Of a DNA stretch of 64,000 nucleotides, positions 42,949 to 50,027 are shown one piece after another. The DNA is taken from contig CAZHGH010000003.1 of assembly GCA_964531205.1 (NCBI GenBank), positions 19,295-83,294 of the forward strand, written 5' to 3'. This DNA comes from JAICWY01 sp964531205. Its GTDB lineage: Bacteria > Vulcanimicrobiota > Vulcanimicrobiia > Vulcanimicrobiales > Vulcanimicrobiaceae. The notes under the pieces were generated by a model. The model was not told the DNA's origin. It did not search any database and saw only the letters and a list, made by a program, of their open reading frames with translations. Made by a program: the position numbers and the translations under genes. Every line of letters begins with the position of its first letter. Position 1 is the stretch's first letter.

Positions 42949-43149
42949 GTGAAAGCTTCCATCAATGGCCAAGAGCATGAACTGCCCGACGGACTAACCG
43001 TGGCACAGCTCCTCGTACACGTTCAAGCACCGCAACGCGGTATTGCCGTGGCGAAGAACGATCGCGTCGTGCGCCGCGCCATGTTCGAGCAAGAGCGTGT
43101 GAACGAGGGCGATCGCGTCGAGATCATTAAGGCTGTCGCAGGCGGGTAG
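42949..43149 (+). CDS. thiS: Sulfur carrier protein ThiS
   Basis: The 66-residue ubiquitin-like protein ('MKASINGQEHELPDGLTVAQLLVHV') ends in the diagnostic Gly-Gly after 'VEIIKAVA'; the C-terminal thiocarboxylate donates sulfur to thiazole formation. GTG 42949 gives the usual length; the open frame reaches back to 42907, inside thiO, without homology. It sits between thiO and thiG, 13 bp before thiG. Confidence 0.92.
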   Translation: MKASINGQEHELPDGLTVAQLLVHVQAPQRGIAVAKNDRVVRRAMFEQERVNEGDRVEIIKAVAGG

Positions 43150-43162
43150 AGATTCAAAGATT

Positions 43163-43948
43163 ATGAACGACGTACTGAAAATCGGTAAATACGAACTGAC
43201 ATCGCGCTTGATCGTCGGAACCGGAAAATATCCCTCGCTCGAGGTGATGCAAGCGGCGCACGCCGCAAGCGGTTCGCAGATGGTGACCGTCGCAATCCGC
43301 CGTATCAATTTAGATGATAAAAGCGGCAAGACGATGCTCGACTACATCGACCGCGAGCGGTACACGATTCTGCCGAACACCGCCGGCTGTTACAGCGCGA
43401 AAGAGGCCGTGCTAACTGCGCAGCTGGCGCGCGAACTGCTCGAAACGGATCTGATCAAACTCGAAGTGATCGGCGATCCGCAAACGCTATATCCCGACAC
43501 GCGCGAAACGCTTGCCGCCGCTACGCAACTCGTCAAAGACGGATTTACGGTGCTTCCGTACATTCTGGACGATCCGATCGCGTGCAAGCAGCTCGAAGAA
43601 GAAGGCTGTGCAGCGGTTATGCCGCTGGCGGCGCCAATCGGCAGCGGTCTCGGCGTCTGCAATCCGTATTCGATTCGCATCATCAAAGAACGAGCGAACG
43701 TCCCGGTGATCGTTGATGCCGGCGTGGGCACGGCAAGCGATGCGGCAATTGCAATGGAGCTCGGCGTGGATGCGGTACTGATGAACACCGGCATTGCCGC
43801 CGCCAAAGATCCAGTGCGCATGGCGGAGGCGATGAAGTACGCGGTTGATGCAGGACGGCTTGCGTATCTGTCGGGACGAATGGAGAAGCGGCTTTATGCG
43901 AACGCCTCCAGCCCGATGCAGAACCTCATTGCTATAGAGAAGACGTAG
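43163..43948 (+). CDS. thiG: Thiazole synthase ThiG
   Basis: The 261-residue TIM-barrel enzyme shows 'LIVGTGKYPSLEVMQAAHAASGSQMVTVAIRR', 'LPNTAGCYSAKEAVLTAQLARELL', 'IKLEVIGDPQTLYPD' and 'VPVIVDAGVGTASDAAIAMELGVDAVLMNTGIAAAKDPV', all standard for ThiG. It condenses DXP, dehydroglycine and ThiS-thiocarboxylate to the thiazole phosphate. thiF, thiE and thiC are not in view; the rhodanese 5 bp downstream may supply sulfur. Confidence 0.96.
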   Translation: MNDVLKIGKYELTSRLIVGTGKYPSLEVMQAAHAASGSQMVTVAIRRINLDDKSGKTMLDYIDRERYTILPNTAGCYSAKEAVLTAQLARELLETDLIKLEVIGDPQTLYPDTRETLAAATQLVKDGFTVLPYILDDPIACKQLEEEGCAAVMPLAAPIGSGLGVCNPYSIRIIKERANVPVIVDAGVGTASDAAIAMELGVDAVLMNTGIAAAKDPVRMAEAMKYAVDAGRLAYLSGRMEKRLYANASSPMQNLIAIEKT

Positions 43949-43953
43949 ATCCA

Positions 43954-44271
43954 GTGAAAGAACTTTCCGTTGAGCAGCTCGCGGAGTGGCGCGCGAGCGG
44001 GCGAAGATTCATCCTGCTCGACGTTCGCGAAACACATGAAATCGCGGCAGCGTCGCTTCCAGATGCGCTGCACATTCCGATGCGCGAGATTCCGGCTCGC
44101 CTGAATGAGTTGGATGCGCAGTCCGATATCGCCGTCCTCTGCCATCACGGCGGGCGAAGCGAACACGTCGCCCGGTTTTTACATGCACGCGGTTTCGAGA
44201 ACGCCCATAACGTCGAAGGCGGTATCGAGGCCTACGCATTGCGAGTGGATCGATCGATTCCGCGTTATTAA
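43954..44271 (+). CDS. Rhodanese-domain sulfurtransferase
   Basis: The 105-residue single-domain protein has 'FILLDVRETHEIAAASLPDALHIPMREIPARL' and the catalytic loop 'LCHHGGRSEHVARFLHARGFENAHNVEGGIEAY' with active Cys. It starts 5 bp after thiG and may donate sulfur for ThiS thiocarboxylate formation; that role is inferred from position. Its end overlaps the convergent methyltransferase by 4 bp. Confidence 0.9.
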   Translation: MKELSVEQLAEWRASGRRFILLDVRETHEIAAASLPDALHIPMREIPARLNELDAQSDIAVLCHHGGRSEHVARFLHARGFENAHNVEGGIEAYALRVDRSIPRY

Positions 44272-44855
44272 CGTTTGCGCAGCCGCGCGAACCAATGCAC
44301 CGTTCCTGACGGCATTTGCGAGTGTGCCCAACGGCCCACGATCGCGTCGGCCGCAGTTTCTTCAAGGGCTTCGACGTCGAACAGCGGTTCGAGCAATTTC
44401 CGCAACGCCGGCTCATCATAATAGACGTGCGGAACGCCTTGCTCGTCGCCTTCGAGCGGTGCATACGTGTTGTGGTCGACGCAACGCCCCTGACCGAAGC
44501 GTGCATCTTTCGTTGATGCAAAGGTTGCATACAGCGGCGCACCAGGCTTGAGCGCACGTGCGGTTTCACGAATCAGTGCTGAAATATCGGCGGGCGTACC
44601 GTGCAAGAGTCCGTGCGTAGTCAGCGCTGCATCGAATTCTGCGCTGGGCAGCGCCGGAGGCGGCACCAGTCGATCGTCCGTAACTGCTACAACTTGGAAA
44701 TGCGCTTCGCGCAACGCGTTCGTATTACGGCCCCGGCCGCAACCTAACTCTAAAACGCGGAACGCTGGTCTTACACCGGTTCGTTCGATCAGTTCCAGTG
44801 CCAGCGGATGTGCGCCCTGGTCGCTCATATGGAAGGAGAGTTCGTCCTCGCCCAC
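44268..44855 (-). CDS. Class I SAM-dependent methyltransferase
   Basis: The 195-residue protein has SAM motif I 'RVLELGCGRGRNTNAL' and motif IV 'FDAALTTHGLLHGTP'. It probably methylates a small molecule. Start GTG 44855 or ATG 44828. Divergent from the peroxiredoxin, with 12 bp between 44855 and the peroxiredoxin ATG, so the two share a tiny control region. Confidence 0.8.
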   Translation of the reverse strand: MGEDELSFHMSDQGAHPLALELIERTGVRPAFRVLELGCGRGRNTNALREAHFQVVAVTDDRLVPPPALPSAEFDAALTTHGLLHGTPADISALIRETARALKPGAPLYATFASTKDARFGQGRCVDHNTYAPLEGDEQGVPHVYYDEPALRKLLEPLFDVEALEETAADAIVGRWAHSQMPSGTVHWFARLRKR

Positions 44856-44867
44856 GATTTTCCGAGT

Positions 44868-45323
44868 ATGCTCGACATAGGCGCAAAGCTGCCGCGCGTC
44901 ACCGTGCTCGATGATTCGGGTAAAACGGTCAACACCGCCGATCTTATCGGTAAGACGCTGGTTTTATGGTTTTATCCCAAAGACGACACACCCGGTTGAA
45001 CGAACGAAGCGTCGCAGTTTCGCGACGCCTACGCACGTTTCAAGCGCAAAGGTGTTGAGATCGTCGGTGTGAGCCGCGACTCGGTCGCCTCGCATCAAAA
45101 GTTCAAAGACAAGTATGACATTCCGTTCAAATTGATTTCGGACGTCGACTCGAAGCTGAGCGACGCGTTCGGAGTGATTGTCGAAAAGAATATGTACGGC
45201 AAGATCACGAAGGGCGTTCAGCGGTCGACGTTTCTCATCGATTCGTCCGGTAAGATTCTCAAGACTTGGCCCAAAGTGAAAGTCGAGGGCCATGCCGAGG
45301 AAGTCTACGACTCCTTGCCATGA
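44868..45323 (+). CDS. bcp: Selenocysteine-containing peroxiredoxin (Bcp/PrxQ family), UGA at the peroxidatic position
   Basis: The 151-residue thiol/selenol peroxidase reads 'VLWFYPKDDTPG', then in-frame TGA (44997-44999, residue 44), then 'TNEASQFRDAYARF'. The family consensus is DDTPGCTxEAxxFRD, so UGA replaces exactly the catalytic Cys. Homology continues unbroken to the normal C-terminus ('RSTFLIDSSGKILKTWPKVKVEGHAEEVYDSL'). A perfect hairpin 9 nt after UGA (45009-45028) fits a bacterial SECIS. The second Cys of two-Cys Bcp is Ser here (1-Cys type). Reduces peroxides; electrons may come via thioredoxin/trxB. ATG 44868 gives the usual length. Confidence 0.88.
45009..45028 (+). promoter_or_regulatory. 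Putative bacterial SECIS element
   Basis: A perfect 7-bp stem GCGTCGC/GCGACGC closes a 6-nt loop AGTTTC that contains G and U residues, located 9 nt downstream of the in-frame UGA. Bacterial SECIS hairpins lie just after the Sec codon and are bound by SelB. Because it is within the coding region the stem also encodes 'EASQFRDA'. Confidence 0.75.
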
Positions 45324-45352
45324 CCTCTTCCGTGTCGGGGTAGACCGATCGC

Positions 45353-45532
45353 ATGGAACGCGATCCAGACCCCACCACGTTCGGTCAGAAGACCGAGACC
45401 GGTGAAATCGATCAAGACGAAGATCTAAACGCGAATGCGACCGGCGCTCGCGCTGGCCAACCGCAAGAGGGCGACAACGCTCAAGATACGCGGATAGGCA
45501 TCGTCAACGAAGCAAACTTCGGAACCGACTAA
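45353..45532 (+). CDS. Small acidic hydrophilic protein (59 residues)
   Basis: ATG 45353 opens a 59-codon frame (MERDPDPTTFGQKTETGEID...), ending NEANFGTD before TAA. The product is acidic, Asn/Gln/Asp/Gly-rich and probably disordered. No clear ribosome-binding site (weak GGGG at 45338-45341). No known family. It fills most of the gap between the Sec peroxiredoxin and the palindromic repeat. Confidence 0.45.
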   Translation: MERDPDPTTFGQKTETGEIDQDEDLNANATGARAGQPQEGDNAQDTRIGIVNEANFGTD

Positions 45533-45540
45533 TAGAAATT

Positions 45541-45733
45541 GTCATCGTGAGGTATCGAACGACCCTGAGCGAGCGTTCGGCGTAGCCGAATGCGATGACG
45601 AAGGGCGAGCGCGTAGCGCTCGCACGCGTAGCTTATTAAAAAAAAGCGCGCCGTTCCGGCGCGCCCTTCGACTGCGTGAACGCGTCCGCGTTCCTTTGCT
45701 CAGGGTGGTTCGATACCTCACCATGACGATGAC
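45541..45733. repeat. Composite palindromic repeat element with nested hairpins (MITE/REP-like)
   Basis: The outer inverted repeat pairs 45541-45570 (GTCATCGTGAGGTATCGAAC plus GACCCTGAGC) with 45698-45733, differing by one base and a 6-bp insertion. Inside are perfect hairpins: TTCGGC-GTA-GCCGAA (45576-45590), GCGAGCGC-GTA-GCGCTCGC (45605-45623), GCGCGCCG-TTC-CGGCGCGC (45646-45664) and GAACGCG-TC-CGCGTTC (45678-45693). No ORF is inside. Such 150-200 bp structures are typical of dispersed non-autonomous elements; no second copy is in the window. Confidence 0.8.
45646..45664 (-). terminator. Rho-independent terminator on the minus strand, inside the repeat
   Basis: The 8-bp stem GCGCGCCG/CGGCGCGC with loop TTC is followed on the minus strand by a run of eight or so T's (A-run 45638-45645 on +). 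It would end the operon of EF-G-like/peptide-binding/pyrE genes transcribed leftward into the repeat. Confidence 0.8.
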
Positions 45734-46290
45734 TAATTATCCGTCTTAGCCTGCCCCCTAGGAAGCGAAAACTGAATGAGCGAGCGCACCGGTGCGAGGC
45801 CGCGGCTAACGACGGCACAACACGTAACGCGCAAATTCAGTTCTTCCAAACGCGCCTTCGCAGCGAGCAATTCGCGTCCGCTGCTCACAACGTCCTCGAT
45901 CAGCAGCACGCGTTGGCCGGGTTCGTACGGGCCTTCAACATACTCACCGGGAAACGCGCCGTAGCCTTTCGGCTCTTTGCGTACGGCAAGCAACGAAATG
46001 TTACTCATCTGCGAAACGGCGGTCGCGATCACCAGACCGCCGAGTTCCGTCCCGGCAATTAAGTCAGGATGCAGTTCTGCGATGAGCGGCACGAATAAGC
46101 GCGCGATGCGACGCAGGACTTGTGGATCTGAAAAGAGGCGGAACTTATCGATGTAATAATCGCTGCGCGCGCCGCCGGAGAGCACGTAGTCTCCACGCGT
46201 AAGCGCACGTTCAACGATAATTTTCCGCAGCCAGGTAAGTTCCGGAATGCGGCCGATCGGTTCGGGCGAGCCTAAATACTCCATTGCCAT
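45733..46290 (-). CDS. pyrE: Orotate phosphoribosyltransferase
   Basis: The 185-residue enzyme has the PRPP-binding motif 'RVLLIEDVVSSGRELLAAK', plus 'YVLSGGARSDYYIDKFRLFSDP' and 'PDLIAGTELGGLVIATAVSQ', characteristic of PyrE. It makes orotidine monophosphate in pyrimidine synthesis. Two ATGs (46290, 46284) are possible; both overlap the end of the upstream lipoprotein gene (19 or 13 bp). Its end touches the palindromic repeat. Confidence 0.9.
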   Translation of the reverse strand: MAMEYLGSPEPIGRIPELTWLRKIIVERALTRGDYVLSGGARSDYYIDKFRLFSDPQVLRRIARLFVPLIAELHPDLIAGTELGGLVIATAVSQMSNISLLAVRKEPKGYGAFPGEYVEGPYEPGQRVLLIEDVVSSGRELLAAKARLEELNLRVTCCAVVSRGLAPVRSLIQFSLPRGQAKTDN

Positions 46291-47900
46291 GCGTTCCAGA
46301 CTTCGGTAACCGGGTTCGGCTCGAAGCCTTTGAAATTCTGATTGACGGGCTGCAACTGCCGCTGATAGTACGTGAAACTCTCCGGCACATCCCTATGCAG
46401 AATTTCCTGGATGCGGAAGTAGGCCCTTTTGCGCGTCGGCCGATCGTAGTTCTCGAGCGCCATCTTTTGCGCGGCTTCCATGTCCGGGTTGCAGTAGCGC
46501 GAGTAGTTGTAGCCGTGCGGCGCCATATTTTCGCAGGTGTACTGTGAAGAATCGTCCGGATCTACGCCCGCGTACCATCCGGCAAGACTTAAGTCGAACT
46601 TGCCGTTTTGGAGAATGCCGCCTTCGCCGGCCGGCGCGAACAGCACGTCTGCCTGATAATTTTTGATCTGCAGATCGATGCCGGCTTCACGTAGCATCTG
46701 CTGCAATTCGACCGACTCTTTGCGCCGCGTCACGTTGCTGCCGTTGCTCACAAGCACGAGCGTGAGACGCTGCCCGTTCTTGGTGGCGATGCCATCGGGC
46801 CCCGGCGTCCATCCGGCTTGCTGAAGCAGTTGCTTGGCTGCCTGCGGATCGTGCGGATAATCGCGGATGTTCGGATCGAACGCCCACATAAAGGGCGGTT
46901 GGTCCTCGATCGCCACTTTCTGCTGGCCGTACGTCAGCGTATCGATGATCCGCTTTTTATCGATTGCGTACGCAATCGCTTGACGCACGCGAACATCCGT
47001 TAAGTACGGGCGCTGCACGTTCAGCTGCACGTCTTCGTAGCCGTTCACGTCGACAAAGACGAGCTTCACGCCCGGCATCTTGCTGACTTCGGGATAGTTG
47101 TTGATGGACGCTTGGAACATCCAGTCGATATCGTGCGTGCGAAGCAGATTGCGGATGGTGTTCTCATCCGGAATGATACGAACGTAAATGCTGCGCAGAC
47201 CCGGCTTACCCATAAAGAAGTTGTCGTTCGCCGAAAGCTCGATGTGATCGCCGTGCACCCAGCGTACGAACTTAAACGGACCGTCGGTCACCGTCGGATC
47301 GCTGTTGAACGGAATCATGTTGATGTTCGGGTATTTAGCAAGCACGTGCGCCGGAGCGATCGGATACGGCTGGTCGCTCTCCGCGAAGAATGTGTTTACG
47401 ATCGGCGAGAACTTCCTGGAAAGATGCAAGATGACGGTGTAGTCGTTGGGCGTGTCGATGGACTTGATGTAATCGTAGCCGTGCCGCGAGATGACGTTGT
47501 TGTTCGGGTTCATGATGGCTTGCCAAGACCATTTCACGTCTTTGCTCGTGACCGGAACGCCGTCGGACCACTTCGCGTTGTTGCGAAGATGATACGTGAT
47601 CGTAAGGCCGTCTTTGCTGATGCCGCCATTTTGCTGGCTCGGAACGCTCGTTGCCAGAATCGGAACCGGATCGCCTTTCGAATCTGCCGAAAGGAGCGGC
47701 TCGAACATCAAACGCGCAACCATCGCGTCGGTCGTGTTCGAGTTCAGCAACGGATTGAGGTTCTTCAGATCCGACTGAATCGCTATGCGAAGAACGCCCG
47801 GCTCTCCGCTACGTGCGCCGCCACCGGCTACGCCACCACCTGTTTGAGTGCAGCCGGACAACACGGCGCCAAGAGCGCAGAGCGCCAGAAGACGTTTCAC
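46272..47900 (-). CDS. Peptide/nickel ABC transporter substrate-binding lipoprotein
   Basis: The 542-residue protein has a lipoprotein signal with lipobox LSGC ('LCALGAVLSGCTQTGGG') and the SBP_bac_5 fold: 'LRIAIQSDLKNLNPLLNSNTTDAMVARLMFEPLL', 'TYHLRNNAKWSDGVPVTSKDVKWSW' and 'RVRQAIAYAIDKKRIID'. It binds oligopeptides or similar solutes for an ABC importer whose permease genes are not nearby. GTG 47900 with AGGGAGA upstream is chosen; the open frame extends to 48242, inside the EF-G-like gene, without homology. Confidence 0.9.
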   Translation of the reverse strand: MKRLLALCALGAVLSGCTQTGGGVAGGGARSGEPGVLRIAIQSDLKNLNPLLNSNTTDAMVARLMFEPLLSADSKGDPVPILATSVPSQQNGGISKDGLTITYHLRNNAKWSDGVPVTSKDVKWSWQAIMNPNNNVISRHGYDYIKSIDTPNDYTVILHLSRKFSPIVNTFFAESDQPYPIAPAHVLAKYPNINMIPFNSDPTVTDGPFKFVRWVHGDHIELSANDNFFMGKPGLRSIYVRIIPDENTIRNLLRTHDIDWMFQASINNYPEVSKMPGVKLVFVDVNGYEDVQLNVQRPYLTDVRVRQAIAYAIDKKRIIDTLTYGQQKVAIEDQPPFMWAFDPNIRDYPHDPQAAKQLLQQAGWTPGPDGIATKNGQRLTLVLVSNGSNVTRRKESVELQQMLREAGIDLQIKNYQADVLFAPAGEGGILQNGKFDLSLAGWYAGVDPDDSSQYTCENMAPHGYNYSRYCNPDMEAAQKMALENYDRPTRKRAYFRIQEILHRDVPESFTYYQRQLQPVNQNFKGFEPNPVTEVWNAWQWSI

Positions 47901-47950
47901 TTGCGGTCTCCCTCCACAACGACTAAGGAACCGCGCTCTTTTCGCTATGC

Positions 47951-49993
47951 CTAGACCACGGCCTTCGGGCCGCTCCATTTGCCCGGCACGGGATCGAAGC
48001 GCTCGTGGCGCCACGAGTAGGTGCCCAAGCCTTGCGTCGCGGTGCGCAGTTCCGTGATGTAGCGAGAGAGTTCCACTTGGGGCACGTCGGCTTCGACGAC
48101 ATCGAAGCCCGGCTTTCCGGCGGGATTCATTCCGAGAATCTGACCGCGTTTGCCCGTAAGTTGCTGAATCACCGTGGATGTGTACGAAGACGGCACCGTG
48201 ACATTGACCCGCACGATCGGTTCGAGCACGACCGGACCGCACTTAGGCAGCGCGTCGCGAACACCCATGCCGGCGGCTGTTTTGAAAGATTGTTCGCTCG
48301 AGTCGACATCGTGATACGCGCCATCGTAAAGGATCACGTGCACGTCCGTAACGGGATAGCCGCCGACGCTTCCGTGCTGAAGCGCTTCGCGAACGCCTTT
48401 CTCAACAGCCGGAATGAATTGTCGCGGTACGACCCCTCCGACGATTTGCTCTTCGAACGTTACGCCGTTGCCGCGTTCACGTGGTTGAAAACGAAGCCAG
48501 ACATCGCCGAATTGCCCATGCCCGCCTGTCTGATGTTTATAGCGCGAGTGCACTTCCGTTCCACTTGTAATGGTTTCTTGGTACGGAACGGTGGGCGGCG
48601 CGGTGGTGACTTCGACTTTGAACTTCCGCGTAAGGCGCTCGACCGCAATGGTGACGTGCTGTTCGCCGCTGCCCAGAAGCAGCAGTTCATTGGTGATCGG
48701 CGCGCGCTCTAAACGCAGCGCGGGATCCTCGTCGATGATGCGCGCGAGCATCTGCGAGATCTTGGCTTCGTCCATGCGCTCTTTGGGTTTGATCGCCACG
48801 GCAAACACCGGCTCGGAAACCGGAACGCGCGGAAGGAGAACTTTAAAGCCGTTTTCCGTAAGCGTGTCGCCGGTTGCAACATTTTCCATGCGCGCGATCG
48901 CAACGATACTGCCCGGTCCCGCTTCGGGAATCGCTTCTTGCTTTTTACCTTGCAGACGATAGAGGCCGCCGGAACGCACTTTCTCCGAACCTTTGGAGAT
49001 GTTCGTGAGCGTTGCGTCGGCTTTGAGCGTTCCGGAGATCAGGCGCACGACCGAAAGTTTGCCCGACTGCGGATGGACGATCGTTTTAATAACGTGCGCG
49101 ATAACGGGGCCATCGGCTTTTGGTTCGATGCGGCGTCCTTCGGCATCAACTTGCGGTGCATCCAGCGGCGAGGGGAACCATTTCTCCATCGCTTGCACGA
49201 GCGCGGTCACGCCGAATCCAGGCAAACCGGCTGCCGTCAAGACCGGAACGATCTGATCGTGCGCACACTCTTCGCAGAGATCTTTTTGCACCTCATCTTG
49301 CGGCGGTTCCAAGCCTTCCAGCAACTCTTCCATGAGATGATCGTCGAAATCAGCCATGGCTTCGAGCAATTGCGCGTGCGCCGCGTCGACTTGGTCTTGC
49401 AGATCCGCTGGAATATCCGTTTCCTTCGGGCGATCGCTGTCGTAGAAATACGCTTTGCGATCGGCAAGATCGATATAGCCCTTGAACGTTTCGGCAGCGC
49501 CGATGGGCCACTGCTCCGCAACGACGTGTCGTCCGTAACAGCTCTGCAGTTCGTCGAGCGTTCCCGCGAAGTCCGCTCCCGGACGGTCCATCTTGTTGAC
49601 GACGAACAGGTGCGGTAACTTACGCGACTCGATGAATTCCACCAAACCTTGCGTCTGCGCAACGCGCGAGGGATCCGCGTCAACTACGATTACCGCAGCA
49701 TCGACCCCGGAAAGCGCGACCTTCGTTTCTTCCAAAAAGTCGATGAAGCCGGGGCAATCGACGATGCTTAAGTCGATTCCGTCAGCGGTGGAGTGCGCGA
49801 ATCCGACGGTCGTGGATTGCGCATGGTCGACGCATTCCGGTTCGTAATCCGTCGTGGTCGTTCCGTCGGTAACTGAGCCTTTGCGTCCGATCGCGCCGCA
49901 GTGCGCGAGTATCGCTTCGACGAGAGTGGTCTTGCCCGCATGATGCGAGCCGACGATGGCAATATTGCGTACGCGCGAAATATCGGACGCCAT
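47951..49993 (-). CDS. Elongation factor G-like GTPase (EF-G paralog)
   Basis: The 680-residue protein has G1 'GSHHAGKTTL', G3 'VDCPGF' (DxxG form), G4 'NKMD', and EF-G domains II-V ('LSVVRLISGTLKADATL', 'GGVVPRQFIPAVEKGVREAL', 'YPVTDVHVILYDGAYHDVDSSEQSFKTAA'). The short switch segments and 680-residue length fit the EF-G-like/FusA2 subfamily rather than the main elongation factor. It could assist ribosome recycling or other GTP-driven ribosome work. ATG 49993 follows AGGAG. No rps12/rps7/tuf neighbours, supporting a paralog. Confidence 0.85.
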   Translation of the reverse strand: MASDISRVRNIAIVGSHHAGKTTLVEAILAHCGAIGRKGSVTDGTTTTDYEPECVDHAQSTTVGFAHSTADGIDLSIVDCPGFIDFLEETKVALSGVDAAVIVVDADPSRVAQTQGLVEFIESRKLPHLFVVNKMDRPGADFAGTLDELQSCYGRHVVAEQWPIGAAETFKGYIDLADRKAYFYDSDRPKETDIPADLQDQVDAAHAQLLEAMADFDDHLMEELLEGLEPPQDEVQKDLCEECAHDQIVPVLTAAGLPGFGVTALVQAMEKWFPSPLDAPQVDAEGRRIEPKADGPVIAHVIKTIVHPQSGKLSVVRLISGTLKADATLTNISKGSEKVRSGGLYRLQGKKQEAIPEAGPGSIVAIARMENVATGDTLTENGFKVLLPRVPVSEPVFAVAIKPKERMDEAKISQMLARIIDEDPALRLERAPITNELLLLGSGEQHVTIAVERLTRKFKVEVTTAPPTVPYQETITSGTEVHSRYKHQTGGHGQFGDVWLRFQPRERGNGVTFEEQIVGGVVPRQFIPAVEKGVREALQHGSVGGYPVTDVHVILYDGAYHDVDSSEQSFKTAAGMGVRDALPKCGPVVLEPIVRVNVTVPSSYTSTVIQQLTGKRGQILGMNPAGKPGFDVVEADVPQVELSRYITELRTATQGLGTYSWRHERFDPVPGKWSGPKAVV

Positions 49994-50027
49994 ATACAAC
50001 TCTCCTAGACGCGCTGTATCACGCGTC

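Noticed and set aside
41775..43163. TPP riboswitch ahead of the thiO-thiS-thiG genes
   Set aside because: thiO overlaps the preceding protease gene by 4 bp and no THI-box sequence was found in the short leader space.
44808..44999. Apparent 63-codon ORF ending at TGA, as if the peroxiredoxin were a pseudogene or truncated protein
   Set aside because: Homology continues in the same frame after the TGA to a normal C-terminus, and a SECIS-like hairpin follows, so Sec decoding is more likely than decay.
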